Below, piece after piece: positions 1-8,708 of a stretch of DNA of 40,732 bases. The position numbers and the translations under genes were made by a program. This DNA is from an uncultured Lachnobacterium sp. Its GTDB lineage: Bacteria > Bacillota > Clostridia > Lachnospirales > Lachnospiraceae. The DNA lies in NCBI GenBank assembly GCA_900543445.1, contig UQRC01000025.1:1-40732 (forward strand), written 5' to 3'. Under the pieces are notes generated by a model. It saw only the letters and a program-made list of their open reading frames with translations, was not told the DNA's origin and ran no database searches. The stretch's first letter is position 1. Every line of letters starts with the position of its first letter.

Positions 1-54
1 CACTGTTCAGTTATCAAGGTTCTTTGTTTTGTCGTTATCAGCGACAACTTCTAT
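1..54 (-). other. Probable leader of a leftward rRNA operon
   Basis: Read on the minus strand, this segment follows two strong promoters and contains a small hairpin (TTGTCG/CGACAA) and then the stretch GAACCTTGATAACTGAACAG, which resembles the conserved boxA-like leader found before 16S rRNA genes in many Firmicutes. The 16S gene itself would lie to the left, outside the window. The rRNA assignment is inferred from promoter strength and the leader motif; no rRNA sequence is visible here. Confidence 0.6.
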
Positions 55-83
55 AGTGTATCAGATGTTTGATCGCTTGTCAA
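55..83 (-). promoter_or_regulatory. Consensus promoter, leftward (rRNA P2-like)
   Basis: On the minus strand a -35 box TTGACA (78-83) and a -10 box TACACT (55-60) are separated by exactly 17 bases. The predicted start is near position 48. A-rich sequence upstream of the -35 box resembles an UP element. Confidence 0.75.
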
Positions 84-159
84 CAACTTTTTAATTTATT
101 TTTTTGCTTTCATCGCGATTCGCATCGATTTTTGTCGTGCCTCACGAGTCAGCTTAGTT

Positions 160-188
160 ATAATATCATGCAGTCCAACCATTGTCAA
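160..188 (-). promoter_or_regulatory. Consensus promoter, leftward (rRNA P1-like)
   Basis: On the minus strand -35 TTGACA (183-188) and -10 TATTAT (160-165) have a 17-base spacer. It stands 105 bp upstream of a second equally spaced promoter reading the same way. Tandem strong promoters of this kind are typical of rRNA operons. Confidence 0.75.
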
Positions 189-232
189 CAACAAATTTCA
201 TTTTTTTGCATTTTCTTTTTTCAACAAAGCAA

Positions 233-261
233 TTGACTTATTCTGACTCCTAAGATATGCT
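233..261 (+). promoter_or_regulatory. Promoter for the 422-1213 gene
   Basis: TTGACT (233-238), a 17-base spacer and TATGCT (256-261) form a plausible sigma-A promoter, with a start near 268. It diverges from the rRNA-type promoters and would give the next gene an untranslated leader of about 154 nt. Confidence 0.5.
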
Positions 262-291
262 GAATGTATCTTTTTTCTCATATGTATATAG

Positions 292-350
292 AAGTTGCTT
301 TCTAGTTCTTTTCATATTAGATAGTTCTTCAATCTAATATCAACGCAACT
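292..350 (+). other. Structured 5' leader (nested inverted repeats)
   Basis: An outer pair AGTTGC/GCAACT (292-297 and 345-350) encloses a perfect 9-bp pair ATATTAGAT/ATCTAATAT (314-322 and 332-340) with a 9-base loop. There is no T run after it, so it is not an obvious terminator. Its place between promoter and ribosome binding site suggests a role in the leader RNA, but no known riboswitch is recognised. Confidence 0.4.
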
Positions 351-421
351 CTCTTTGTATCCCTACAGTTATAGAAATTCATATTGATTTATTAACAATA
401 GTTCATAAAGGAGGTTATCTT

Positions 422-1213
422 ATTTTATATAACATAATTAAAAACGAATTCGAAAGATTAAAAGAATTACAGAAGCAATTACAATCAGAGATTAGTGATT
501 ATCCTCCAGCGAGATTATGCTGCACTCGAAATCAAAATCGTTTCAAATGGTACATTGTTTCCGAAAACGGACGCCACTACCTTCCCAAACGTGAGCGACC
601 ACTTGCCGAAAAGCTTGCTTGTAAGAAATATCTTTCATTGAAACTGCGTGAAGTCGAGTCGGAATTAAAAGCGTTACAATGCTACCTTTCACATCATAAT
701 ACTTCTAAAGATTGCCAATCAGATTTGATGTTTCAACCCGATTACGGTTATGCAGAGCTTATTTCACCCTACTTTTCGCCTAGAGGTATGAATGCTGATC
801 AATGGTTGAATCAGCCTTATGAACAGAACCCCTCTCATCCTGAGCATTTGGTTCATCCAACAAATCTCGGTTTCTCAGTCCGTTCAAAATCAGAAGCAAT
901 GATCTCTATGGCATTACATACGAATCGCGTTCCTTTTCGCTATGAATGTGCATTATCGTTAAATGGTACAAAACTTTATCCCGATTTCACAATTCTACAT
1001 CCTCAATCTGGGAAGATCATATATTGGGAACATTTCGGATTAATGGATAACAAAGAATACCAGAAGGCATATCATTTGAAAATGCAACAATATATTTCTA
1101 ATCAAATATATCCTTCTATAAATCTTATTACCTCATATGAAACCAATGATGCTCCTCTCACATTTGAAAAATTAGATCAAATTCTCTGCACATATTCATT
1201 AAAAGACAATTAA
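422..1213 (+). CDS. PD-(D/E)XK-like conserved protein, probable ATT start
   Basis: The open frame contains no ATG before 638, yet coding continues upstream without a stop and a strong Shine-Dalgarno (AAAGGAGGT, 407-415) lies 7 bases before an in-frame ATT at 422. Starting there gives 263 residues. The N-terminal part is rich in Lys/Arg, with a CCTRNQNRFKWYIV segment and a helical region (LAEKLACKKYL) that would be lost with the ATG start. The C-terminal part holds SKSE, then YPDF, then YWEHFG, the spacing expected of a PD-(D/E)XK nuclease-like fold (acidic residues in PDF and WEH). It resembles proteins I recall as hypothetical in Lachnospiraceae. Function unknown; a DNA-processing role is only inference. 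It has its own promoter and a hairpin after the stop. Confidence 0.7.
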   Translation: MLYNIIKNEFERLKELQKQLQSEISDYPPARLCCTRNQNRFKWYIVSENGRHYLPKRERPLAEKLACKKYLSLKLREVESELKALQCYLSHHNTSKDCQSDLMFQPDYGYAELISPYFSPRGMNADQWLNQPYEQNPSHPEHLVHPTNLGFSVRSKSEAMISMALHTNRVPFRYECALSLNGTKLYPDFTILHPQSGKIIYWEHFGLMDNKEYQKAYHLKMQQYISNQIYPSINLITSYETNDAPLTFEKLDQILCTYSLKDN

Positions 1214-1241
1214 TTCCCGCGCGGATACACTTCCCTGCACA

Positions 1242-1269
1242 GATCTGTACCCTTAAATGGGTACAGATC
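1242..1269 (+). terminator. Perfect hairpin after the 422-1213 gene
   Basis: GATCTGTACCC (1242-1252) pairs perfectly with GGGTACAGATC (1259-1269) around a 6-base loop, 28 bp after the stop codon. The T run that follows is short and offset (CCTTCCATGTTTTT), so it may be a terminator or a 3' end stabiliser. Confidence 0.5.
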
Positions 1270-1310
1270 CTTCCATGTTTTTCTCCGCGCGACCATTTCA
1301 TTTCTTTTGC

Positions 1311-1559
1311 GGGGCTTCTTCCCTTCTTTTCCCTCTCCTTCGCCCCGCTTTCTTCTTCCTCTGGGGCTTTTTCACTTCTTTTTCTTCTCCTTCGCCCCGC
1401 TTTCTTCTTCCTCCGGGGCTTTTTTCCTGCTTTTCCTTCTTCTTCGCCCCGCTTTCTTCTTCCTCCGGGGCTTTTTCACTTCTTTTTCTTCTCCTTCGCC
1501 CCGCTCTCTTCTTTCTCCGGGACTTTTCCCCTTCTTTCTCCTTCTCTTCGCCCCGCCCG
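1311..1559 (+). repeat. 52-bp tandem repeat of terminator-like hairpins, about 4.8 copies
   Basis: Four complete 52-bp units (1311-1362, 1363-1414, 1415-1466, 1467-1518) and a partial fifth (1519-1559) are directly repeated. Each unit starts GGGGCTT, ends in pyrimidines, and contains CTTCGCCCCGC. Across each unit junction, GCCCCG pairs with CGGGGC of the next unit around a loop of about 14 pyrimidines, followed by CTTTTT, so the array reads as consecutive intrinsic-terminator-like hairpins on the plus strand. The unit length is not a multiple of three, so open frames across it are by-products and do not look like real genes. Confidence 0.8.
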
Positions 1560-1743
1560 ACATAATACATTTCATTTCTTCGCGCGCTCTCACTCCCTCT
1601 CCCTCCCCCAACCATTCTTCTCCGCGCGTCATTTTCCACTCATCATGCGCATCATACGACATCATACGTCATTTCTTCGCGCGTCCACACTTTCCCTCCC
1701 CTTCGCCCCGCCTCCTCTCCGCGCGCCTGCCACACTCCCGCAC
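1560..1743. other. Pyrimidine-rich gene-free segment with repeated CGCGCG motif
   Basis: The plus strand is almost all C and T here. The motif TTCTYCGCGCG recurs at 1576-1586, 1618-1628 and 1673-1683, with a further copy before the array at 1281-1291 and a near-copy at 1715-1725. No credible gene, RNA or promoter is visible. Confidence 0.55.
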
Positions 1744-1747
1744 TTAC

Positions 1748-1816
1748 GAACAAAAGGAGAGGCTCCCTCGTATGCACAACACTTTGTGCACATCGAAGAA
1801 GCCTCTCCTCTTGTTC
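1748..1816 (-). terminator. Compound hairpin downstream of radA
   Basis: GAACAA and AGGAGAGGCT on the left pair with AGCCTCTCCT and TTGTTC on the right, and the loop contains a second hairpin TGCACAA/TTGTGCA (1773-1779 and 1784-1790). It begins 11 bp after the radA stop. There is no long T run outside the stem, but a TTTT lies within the 3' arm, so termination is likely but not certain. Confidence 0.6.
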
Positions 1817-1826
1817 TATCATTGTC

Positions 1827-3194
1827 TTATTGGATTGCCTCCAACGCCTCTCTCACATTGCTGATACCGACCAATTCAATCCCTTTAACTCCCTTCGCTG
1901 CGTCCAGACAGACACTTGGAAGAATGCATCTCTTGAAACCAAGCTTGGCAGCCTCGGCGACACGCTGCTCCGCCATCGTCACACCTCGGACTTCGCCACT
2001 AAGTCCAACCTCACCGAAACAGATCGTTTTCTCATCGATCGTGAGATCCAGTTTGCTGGATATGATTGCAAGAACGATTCCAAGATCGATCGCCGGTTCA
2101 TTCATGCGGATTCCACCTGCGATATTGACATAGGCATCACAGTCGGAAAGCTGCATGCCGAGCCGCTTCTCCAGGACTGCAAGCAGCAGATTGACACGGT
2201 TAAAGTCCGTACCGGTTGCAGTACGGCGCGGATTATTAAAATAACTGTGGCAGATAAGTGCCTGAATCTCAAGCAGGATCGGGCGTGTGCCTTCTACGGA
2301 ACAAGCCACCACAGATCCCGATGCATCTGCCGGCTTACCGCTCAACATATATTCCGAAGGGTTCTCCACTTCTGCAAGCCCCTCTGCACGCATCTCAAAG
2401 ACACCAATCTCATTCGTCGAGCCGAAGCGGTTCTTCACGCCGCGCAGAATGCGGTAACTCTCGTGCCGATCCCCTTCAAAATACAAGACGGTGTCCACCA
2501 TGTGTTCAAGCACACGCGGTCCCGCCACGACACCTTCCTTGGTCACATGGCCAACAATAAAGATAGAGATATCCATCCCCTTGGCGATCTGCATGAGGAC
2601 AGACGTTGCCTCACGCACCTGCGACACGCTTCCCGGCGCAGATCCGACACTGTCGTTGTACATCGTCTGCACACTGTCGATCACAACGATCTGTGGCTTC
2701 TGCCGCTCGATCACCTCACGGATCAGATCCAGGTTCGTCTCACATAAAAGTTGCAGATGATCCGTAAATGTTCCGATACGTTCCGCCCGGATCTTAATCT
2801 GCTGCAGCGACTCCTCGCCCGAAACATACAATACAGACTGTCCCTGCGCCGATAGATTCCTGCACACCTGAAGCAGAAGTGTCGACTTACCAATACCCGG
2901 ATCACCACCCACGAGCACAAGCGAACCACGCACGATTCCTCCGCCGAGCACACGATCCAATTCTTTCATATTTGTACTGACGCGTTCCTCATTTGATGCC
3001 ACAACAGAAGAGAGTGGAACAGGCTTCGCCTCAGAAGCTGGCTTTCTCTTCCCGGATCCGCTTAACGCTTTCCGGTCTACCAGTTCCTCAACGAAGGTAT
3101 TCCACTCTTTACATCCCGGACACTGTCCCATCCATTTGGCGGACTCATATCCACAATTCTGGCAAAAAAACGCGCTCGTTTTTGCTTTTGCCAT
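1827..3194 (-). CDS. radA: DNA repair protein RadA (Sms)
   Basis: RadA is a RecA-like ATPase that helps process recombination intermediates at branched DNA. The 455-residue product is the usual length. It starts with a C4 zinc finger (CQNC at 11-14 and CPGC at 25-28), followed by a Walker A motif GGDPGIGKST (96-105), a Walker B-like IVVIDSVQTM, and the RadA signature KNRFG. The C-terminal part matches the Lon-like domain of the family. The ATG lies 3 bp after the stop of the preceding small gene, and the end of that gene supplies the ribosome binding site, so the two are co-transcribed and probably translationally coupled. The promoter is at 3727-3755 and the hairpin at 1748-1816 ends the unit. 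Confidence 0.96.
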   Translation of the reverse strand: MAKAKTSAFFCQNCGYESAKWMGQCPGCKEWNTFVEELVDRKALSGSGKRKPASEAKPVPLSSVVASNEERVSTNMKELDRVLGGGIVRGSLVLVGGDPGIGKSTLLLQVCRNLSAQGQSVLYVSGEESLQQIKIRAERIGTFTDHLQLLCETNLDLIREVIERQKPQIVVIDSVQTMYNDSVGSAPGSVSQVREATSVLMQIAKGMDISIFIVGHVTKEGVVAGPRVLEHMVDTVLYFEGDRHESYRILRGVKNRFGSTNEIGVFEMRAEGLAEVENPSEYMLSGKPADASGSVVACSVEGTRPILLEIQALICHSYFNNPRRTATGTDFNRVNLLLAVLEKRLGMQLSDCDAYVNIAGGIRMNEPAIDLGIVLAIISSKLDLTIDEKTICFGEVGLSGEVRGVTMAEQRVAEAAKLGFKRCILPSVCLDAAKGVKGIELVGISNVREALEAIQ

Positions 3195-3197
3195 ATA

Positions 3198-3611
3198 TTA
3201 TCTCTTCTCCACCTTGATTGCTACTTTATCTGCGCCCTCAAGTTCTACACTCATGCTCAGCTTGCCGCCCAGATTAGTCTTCATGGTTCCTGCGGATTTT
3301 CCGTCGATGGAGATCTCATACTCGGTCTCCTCCTCAAGTTCCAGTGTAATCTGTGCATCTTCCGGTCCCTCTACGGTAAACGCAACCGTATTCTCTGTCT
3401 GATCAAAATCGGTTACTGCTGTACCAGGAACAGACTCATATACAAAAAGTCCATTACGCTCTAACTTCGTAATCTCCTTGAATGTCTTAACCTTGTATTT
3501 GTCACCGTTAAAGTCGTAATTGTCCAGCTTTGCCTTCGCTCCTAATGTATAATCTCCAAAGCTGAGTGTACCATTGGCCTCGGTACGGATTAATTCACTG
3601 ATTGCAGCCAT
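3198..3611 (-). CDS. Conserved small protein of unknown function, upstream of radA
   Basis: The 137-residue product has no signal peptide and no membrane segment. Its sequence alternates in a way that suggests a beta-rich fold, with acidic stretches such as ELEEETEYEI and the conserved-looking SFGDYTLG near the N-terminus. I recall similar Lachnospiraceae proteins carrying the database name endosialidase, but nothing here shows a sialidase active site, so I do not assign that function. A strong Shine-Dalgarno (GGAGGAG) precedes the ATG. It is the first gene of a two-gene unit with radA. Confidence 0.8.
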   Translation of the reverse strand: MAAISELIRTEANGTLSFGDYTLGAKAKLDNYDFNGDKYKVKTFKEITKLERNGLFVYESVPGTAVTDFDQTENTVAFTVEGPEDAQITLELEEETEYEISIDGKSAGTMKTNLGGKLSMSVELEGADKVAIKVEKR

Positions 3612-3726
3612 CTTTCTCCTCCTGTATATGACTTGTAATGCATCCCCTTACGGAATCGATCACCTTTGCACACGCATATTTTAATGTCGCATGCACACTC
3701 TCTTAAGTCGTAAATTTGATACTCAA

Positions 3727-3755
3727 ATTATAACACTCTTGCCAGTCTGATACAA
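3727..3755 (-). promoter_or_regulatory. Promoter of the small gene-radA unit
   Basis: On the minus strand -35 TTGTAT (3750-3755), a 17-base spacer and a perfect -10 TATAAT (3727-3732). The predicted start is near 3720, leaving a leader of about 109 nt before the ATG at 3611. Confidence 0.7.
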
Positions 3756-3891
3756 TCATTTTTCCGATTCCGCATCACAATTTTTCTTCTTTCTAGTGTC
3801 GCATTTTTTATTCTAACATCACATTTTCTTTGCATCCATTTATAGCATTCTTCATAGTTTCATTCTCGTCGTAATTGCCACAAAAATGAAA

Positions 3892-3928
3892 TGCATACAC
3901 AACAAATCTTTTATCCGTCATGTATGCA
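3892..3928 (-). terminator. Possible clpC terminator
   Basis: TGCATACA (3892-3899) pairs with TGTATGCA (3921-3928). On the minus strand the stem is followed by TTTCATTTTTG. The 21-base loop is large, so this is a moderate call. Confidence 0.4.
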
Positions 3929-3959
3929 CTCTTATTCATTATAAATTCAACGATCAGCG

Positions 3960-6401
3960 CTAGTCCTTCTCCACAATTAACTCTTTATGCTTCGTCGTCA
4001 CAACCACGCGATCCCCGGCTTTCACTTTGCCCGCGATAATCTCCTCTGCAAGCCGATCCTCGATTTCATCCTGAATCTTGCGACGAAGCGGTCTTGCACC
4101 GTACTTTCTGTCGTATGCCTTCTCCACAATATACGCCTTGGCAGCGTCACGGATCACAAGTTCGATCTGCAGCTGCTCTCTGCAGCGTTTCTGCAATTCA
4201 GATGCCATCAGTGTTACAATCTGCTTCATATCATCCTTGTTGAGTGCGCGGAATACGATCGTCTCATCGATTCGGTTTAAGAATTCCGGTTTGAAAAGGC
4301 GTTTCACTTCCTCCATCACGTTGTTCTTCATCCGCTCATGATCCTGCTTTTCATCCTCATGCACACCGAAACCAAGCTTCTTCGGCTCGATGATCGACTG
4401 CGCACCGGCGTTGCTGGTCATGATGATAATGGTGTTCTTGAAATCTACTTTACGTCCCTGCGAGTCGGTAATATGACCATCGTCAAGAACCTGGAGTAAG
4501 ATATTGAACACATCCGGATGAGCCTTCTCGATTTCATCAAAAAGCACAACGGAAAACGGATTTCTGCGCACTTTCTCTGAGAGCTGTCCACCGTCCTCAT
4601 GTCCGACATATCCTGGCGGTGATCCGATCATCTTGGAAACACTGTGCTTCTCCATATACTCCGACATATCCACACGGATCATCGCATCTTCATTACCAAA
4701 TACTGCCTCTGCAAGCGCCTTGGACACCTCCGTCTTACCGACACCGGTCGGTCCGAGGAATAAGAAGGAACCAATCGGTCGCTTCGGATCCTTAAGACCC
4801 ACACGGCCTCTGCGTACAGCCTTTGCCACAGCCGATACCGCCTCCTCCTGACCGATCACACGCTTGTGCAGTGTCTCTTCCAGTTTCTGCAGACGTGCCG
4901 CTTCATTTTCTGTCAGCTTGCTGACCGGAATCTTCGTCCAGCCTGCAACCACTTCCGCGATCTCATTCTCGCCGACTACCGGCTTTCTTCTCTTATCCGC
5001 GCGCTGATTCTTCTTATTTAACTTCTCCCACTGGAGTTCTAAGTCTTCTCTGGCAGATTTTAATGTGCGTGCACGCTCGATATCTCCCTCGCGCAGCGCA
5101 TCTTCTAAATCAAGCTCCGCCTGACGGATCTCCTGCTTTTTCAGAATTGCATCCTGTGGATCGCGCATGACACCGAGACGACTCTTGGCTGCTGCCTCAT
5201 CCATGAGGTCGATTGCCTTATCCGGCAGGAAACGGTCATTGACGTAACGCGCAGACAGACGCACTGCTGCCTCCACGCCCTCATCCGTAATCTCTACATT
5301 ATGATGCTTCTCGTATAAGCCACGAAGCCCCTTCAAGATCTCGATAGACTCTTCCTCGGTCGGTTCTCCCACCTGCACCGGCTGGAAACGGCGTTCAAGC
5401 GCTGCATCCTTCTCGATATATTTTCTGTACTCTTCAATCGTCGTGGCACCGATCACCTGCACTTCGCCCCTTGCGAGCGCCGGTTTTAAAATATTGGACG
5501 CATCAAGCGAGCCTTCCGCACCACCGGCTCCGATGATCGTATGCAGTTCGTCGATAAAAAGCATGACATTACCGGCTGCTGCCACTTCGTTAATAACTTT
5601 CTTAATGCGCTCCTCAAATTCTCCACGGTACTTGGATTTTGCCACAAGACCGGACATATCAAGAGAAACCAGGCGTTTACCGGCAACAATGTCCGGAACG
5701 GTTCCATTGACCAGATTCTGTGCAATGCCTTCCACGATTGCCGTCTTGCCGACACCCGGCTCGCCGATCAGACACGGATTGTTCTTGCCTCTGCGACAGA
5801 GGATCTGAAGCACGCGCTCCGTCTCGTTCTTACGTCCGATTACAGGATCAAGCATTCCCGCACGCGCCAAAGCGGTAAGGTCTCTCGAATACTGGTCAAG
5901 TGTAGGTGTCAGTGAAGCACTGTTATCTGCTCTGCCTCGCTGGATTTCGTCGCGGTAACGCGCCGGATCTTCGCCCATTGCGCCTAAGATGTCGACGAAC
6001 AGCTTCTGCGGGTTTGCTCCCATTGTATTCAGAAGACGGCATGCAGCACAGTCTCCCTCCTTGATCATAGAAAGAAGCAGATGCTCCGTTCCGATCTCAT
6101 CGCAGTCAAAGCGCTCCGCAATCTCCTCTGCACGCTCAAGCACAGTCTGTGTGCGCGGTGTCTCTCCGTCACGATCCAATACCGCGATATCCTCGCCCGG
6201 AGCGACCAGTTCATTGATCAGCTCAAGTAATTTGTCCAATTCAATATTGTTTGCGGCAAGTACCTCTGCCGCCACGCCGCTCCCCTCACGCAGAAGTCCT
6301 GCCAGAATATGTTCCGTACCAACATAATTGCACTGCATAGACTTCGACAGGCGGTTAGCGTAACTGATTGCTTTCTTTGCCTTATCTGTATATGGTCTCA
6401 C
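3960..6401 (-). CDS. clpC: ClpC, AAA+ unfoldase of the ClpCP protease
   Basis: ClpC unfolds substrates and feeds them to ClpP, usually with an adaptor such as MecA. The 813-residue product has the full layout: N-terminal Clp repeats (about 1-145), first AAA+ module with Walker A GEPGVGKT (213-220) and Walker B LFIDELHT (281-288), a middle region with a UVR-like coiled coil (about 420-470), and second AAA+ module with GPTGVGKT (550-557). The start codon is GTG with AGGAGG 9 bases upstream. The gene lies only 24 bp behind a membrane-anchored surface protein; ctsR, mcsA and mcsB, which flank clpC in Bacillus, are absent, and no CtsR heptad repeat was seen. A MecA homologue is encoded at 28838-29491. 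Confidence 0.96.
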   Translation of the reverse strand: MRPYTDKAKKAISYANRLSKSMQCNYVGTEHILAGLLREGSGVAAEVLAANNIELDKLLELINELVAPGEDIAVLDRDGETPRTQTVLERAEEIAERFDCDEIGTEHLLLSMIKEGDCAACRLLNTMGANPQKLFVDILGAMGEDPARYRDEIQRGRADNSASLTPTLDQYSRDLTALARAGMLDPVIGRKNETERVLQILCRRGKNNPCLIGEPGVGKTAIVEGIAQNLVNGTVPDIVAGKRLVSLDMSGLVAKSKYRGEFEERIKKVINEVAAAGNVMLFIDELHTIIGAGGAEGSLDASNILKPALARGEVQVIGATTIEEYRKYIEKDAALERRFQPVQVGEPTEEESIEILKGLRGLYEKHHNVEITDEGVEAAVRLSARYVNDRFLPDKAIDLMDEAAAKSRLGVMRDPQDAILKKQEIRQAELDLEDALREGDIERARTLKSAREDLELQWEKLNKKNQRADKRRKPVVGENEIAEVVAGWTKIPVSKLTENEAARLQKLEETLHKRVIGQEEAVSAVAKAVRRGRVGLKDPKRPIGSFLFLGPTGVGKTEVSKALAEAVFGNEDAMIRVDMSEYMEKHSVSKMIGSPPGYVGHEDGGQLSEKVRRNPFSVVLFDEIEKAHPDVFNILLQVLDDGHITDSQGRKVDFKNTIIIMTSNAGAQSIIEPKKLGFGVHEDEKQDHERMKNNVMEEVKRLFKPEFLNRIDETIVFRALNKDDMKQIVTLMASELQKRCREQLQIELVIRDAAKAYIVEKAYDRKYGARPLRRKIQDEIEDRLAEEIIAGKVKAGDRVVVTTKHKELIVEKD

Positions 6402-6425
6402 TCTATATTGCCTCCTAAAATGCGA

Positions 6426-8708
6426 TTACAGATCGAGGAATTCGATATCATCATCCTCGTCTTCATCGTTCTTCTTTTTACGGCCGAAGAAGCCGTGTTT
6501 CTCTTTCTTTTCTTTTCTGGATTTCTTCGGCTCATCGTCATAATCTTCTTCGTCTTCCTCCGAGTCGAAATCATCCTCATCCTCAAAGTCGTCCATCGAT
6601 TCTCTTATTTTTTCCCGGTAGGACTTCTTCTTATGCTTATCCCTGCGCGGTCTCTCCTCCTCAATTTCTTCCTGTACCGCTGCGTCATCTTCTTCGCTGC
6701 TTAAGGTCTCCTCGCTTTCCTCAGCGCTCTGCCCCTTGCCATCCGCACGCTCATCCATCGTTTCTGCAACCGCCTGCGCAAGTACCGCCTCAAGATCTAC
6801 GGTATTTGTTGTAACCTCTGAGGTTTCCGTCTCATTTACCGCTGCTTCTGACACAATTGGATTTTCTGTGCCTATCGACTCTTCATCTGTAATCTCCGAT
6901 TCCGGCTCAACCTCAATATTGTTCTGTTCCTCTTCAGTCTCCGCCTCGACATCACTCTCGGTCTGTTCCTCAGCTGTCTCGTCCGGTTCTGCGTCCTCCG
7001 CAGTCACTTCATCCCCGGTCAGAAACGCACTTCGGTCATAACGCTTGCTTGCGCCTGCACGCTCATCTGACAGATCTAATTCATCCATGTGGTATCCTAC
7101 ATCATTCGATGCACTGTCTGTGTCTTCTTCCTCTTCTTCCTCTTCGTCCTCTTCCTCGTAATTGTCATCATCCGCATAATCATCGCCGTCATGTCTTCTC
7201 TTGACGACAAGGATAACGATCACAATGAGAAGGATTGCCACGACAACAATGAAGGCGTAGAAAAGCAGACGGTTCTGGCTCTCCAGATCACTGACCTTTG
7301 TACTGTCCTCGATTGTCGGTTCTTCTGTCACCTGCGTATCTTCTACAACCGGTGCTTCTTTGTAGCGCATATAGGTGCGATCCTGCAGATCGTACTGATA
7401 CAATCCGTACACACCATCCTGGTTGACTGCATAGATGAGACAGTTTTCCTCATCCCCAGCTTTCACGAATGCATCTGCAACGCCTTTTCCTTCTATATTA
7501 ATTGTCTCAGAAGTGTAACCTGCAGGTGCTGTCTCATTCATCTTCTCCGGTGTCGCAATAATATATCCATACTCGGACTTAAAGCAGATGAACGGTTTTG
7601 CCTCATACGGCGAAGCCTCGCTGATGCGGTACCACGCACCGTTCTCCTGATTCTCATCGACCAGATAGATGAGTCCGACATCGGAACCGATCGTATCGTT
7701 TACCCAATAAGGATATGCTTTCTCCCAAAGCGTAATCTCACTTAATGCAAATTCTTCCGGAATCTGCGACTCATCACCATCCTCGGACGGATACATCTTG
7801 ACACCGCCGATGTCGTAACACTGCTCCTGCGGCTCATCGGTATTGTCCGGTTCCGGTTCATCCGTATTATCACCGGATTCTTTTCTCGTAACCGTGATGG
7901 TGTAAGTTGCGGTCACACCATTCTCTGCCTTCACGACAATCTGGATCTTGTTGGCACCGACCGATAGATTCTCGCCGCCTTTTACTGATTCCACCGTTGC
8001 GTTGGCGTTGCTCGTCTTCGCAGATACAACAACGGATGTCACATCGTTTGCGACCTCTGCGGTATAATTGGTTACACTATATTTGAATGCCGGAGAAAGC
8101 GATCCACTTGACAAGGTCAGAGATGCCAGCGAATTATCCGCCGATTTTGTCTTATTGTCATCCGAATTGTTATCGGATGTATCGGAGCCGTTACTGCTAT
8201 CCGATTTATTGCTATTGTTCTCATTTGCCTCATTCTTGACACGCACCGAAGCACTTGCACCACCAACACTCACACGATCTCCATCCTGATTACCGGCAAT
8301 CGGTGCCGATGCGGAAAAAGTCGCACTTCCCGCAGCCTTTGCCTTAAACTTCATCGTTCCGGTCGTCTTCGTATTGCTGCTTCCGTAGCTTCCGATCGTC
8401 ATTGATACCGTACCGCCGTTCGCGCTGGCAGTATCCGAAGCGGAACTGAAAGAAAATGTTCCTGACGGATATGTCACATTAACAGTTGCCGACACGCCAG
8501 CCGGGACCGTGATTGATACCGTAACAGTGTCACCGATCTTCACGGAAGATGCACTGACGCCGACAGAAAGGCTGCTCGCCTGGGCGTTCGTATCCGGGAT
8601 CATGATGCAGCCAAGCATCAGAATTATTGCAAAAAGTGAAGAAATGAATCGCAATCTGCGCTTTTTGCCAGCCTCATCCTTATGTTGTGTCATCTTTAAC
8701 TCTTTCAT
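6426..8708 (-). CDS. Membrane-anchored surface protein with cadherin-like domain and acidic cytoplasmic tail
   Basis: The 760-residue protein begins with a basic N-region and hydrophobic signal sequence (about 17-43). An Ig- or cohesin-like beta domain rich in Ser/Thr/Val follows (about 46-158), then a low-complexity Asn/Ser/Asp linker, a cadherin-like beta-sandwich domain (about 193-276), a globular region (about 297-452), and one membrane segment (about 481-502). The remaining 258 residues face the cytoplasm and are extremely acidic, with runs of Glu/Asp and scattered Lys/Arg clusters, ending in DDDIEFLDL. No enzyme motif is visible. It lies between a dockerin-bearing hydrolase and clpC with short gaps, which suggests one operon. 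Function unknown; a structural or sensory link between envelope and cytoplasm is speculation. Confidence 0.75.
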   Translation of the reverse strand: MKELKMTQHKDEAGKKRRLRFISSLFAIILMLGCIMIPDTNAQASSLSVGVSASSVKIGDTVTVSITVPAGVSATVNVTYPSGTFSFSSASDTASANGGTVSMTIGSYGSSNTKTTGTMKFKAKAAGSATFSASAPIAGNQDGDRVSVGGASASVRVKNEANENNSNKSDSSNGSDTSDNNSDDNKTKSADNSLASLTLSSGSLSPAFKYSVTNYTAEVANDVTSVVVSAKTSNANATVESVKGGENLSVGANKIQIVVKAENGVTATYTITVTRKESGDNTDEPEPDNTDEPQEQCYDIGGVKMYPSEDGDESQIPEEFALSEITLWEKAYPYWVNDTIGSDVGLIYLVDENQENGAWYRISEASPYEAKPFICFKSEYGYIIATPEKMNETAPAGYTSETINIEGKGVADAFVKAGDEENCLIYAVNQDGVYGLYQYDLQDRTYMRYKEAPVVEDTQVTEEPTIEDSTKVSDLESQNRLLFYAFIVVVAILLIVIVILVVKRRHDGDDYADDDNYEEEDEEEEEEEDTDSASNDVGYHMDELDLSDERAGASKRYDRSAFLTGDEVTAEDAEPDETAEEQTESDVEAETEEEQNNIEVEPESEITDEESIGTENPIVSEAAVNETETSEVTTNTVDLEAVLAQAVAETMDERADGKGQSAEESEETLSSEEDDAAVQEEIEEERPRRDKHKKKSYREKIRESMDDFEDEDDFDSEEDEEDYDDEPKKSRKEKKEKHGFFGRKKKNDEDEDDDIEFLDL

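Larger units (their letters stand above)
3612..3959. other. Gene-free interval between radA unit and clpC
   Basis: This 348-bp stretch holds the promoter of the radA unit (3727-3755) and an inverted repeat that may end the clpC transcript (3892-3928). The rest is A/T-rich without a credible gene; no CtsR or CIRCE-type operator was seen. Confidence 0.6.

Noticed and set aside
1311..1559. CRISPR-like array
   Set aside because: The repeat is continuous with no unique spacers and there are no cas genes nearby.
1257..1864. Open frames on both strands of the pyrimidine-rich region (Phe/Leu/Pro-rich or Arg/Lys/Glu-rich products)
   Set aside because: They exist only because the repeat lacks stop codons; the 52-bp period shifts frame in every unit, there is no ribosome binding site and composition is abnormal.
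1830..2747. A 305-codon plus-strand frame
   Set aside because: It is the antisense shadow of radA, which has clear family motifs.
3198..3611. Endosialidase function for the small protein before radA
   Set aside because: Only a remembered database name; no sialidase active-site residues or secretion signal are seen.
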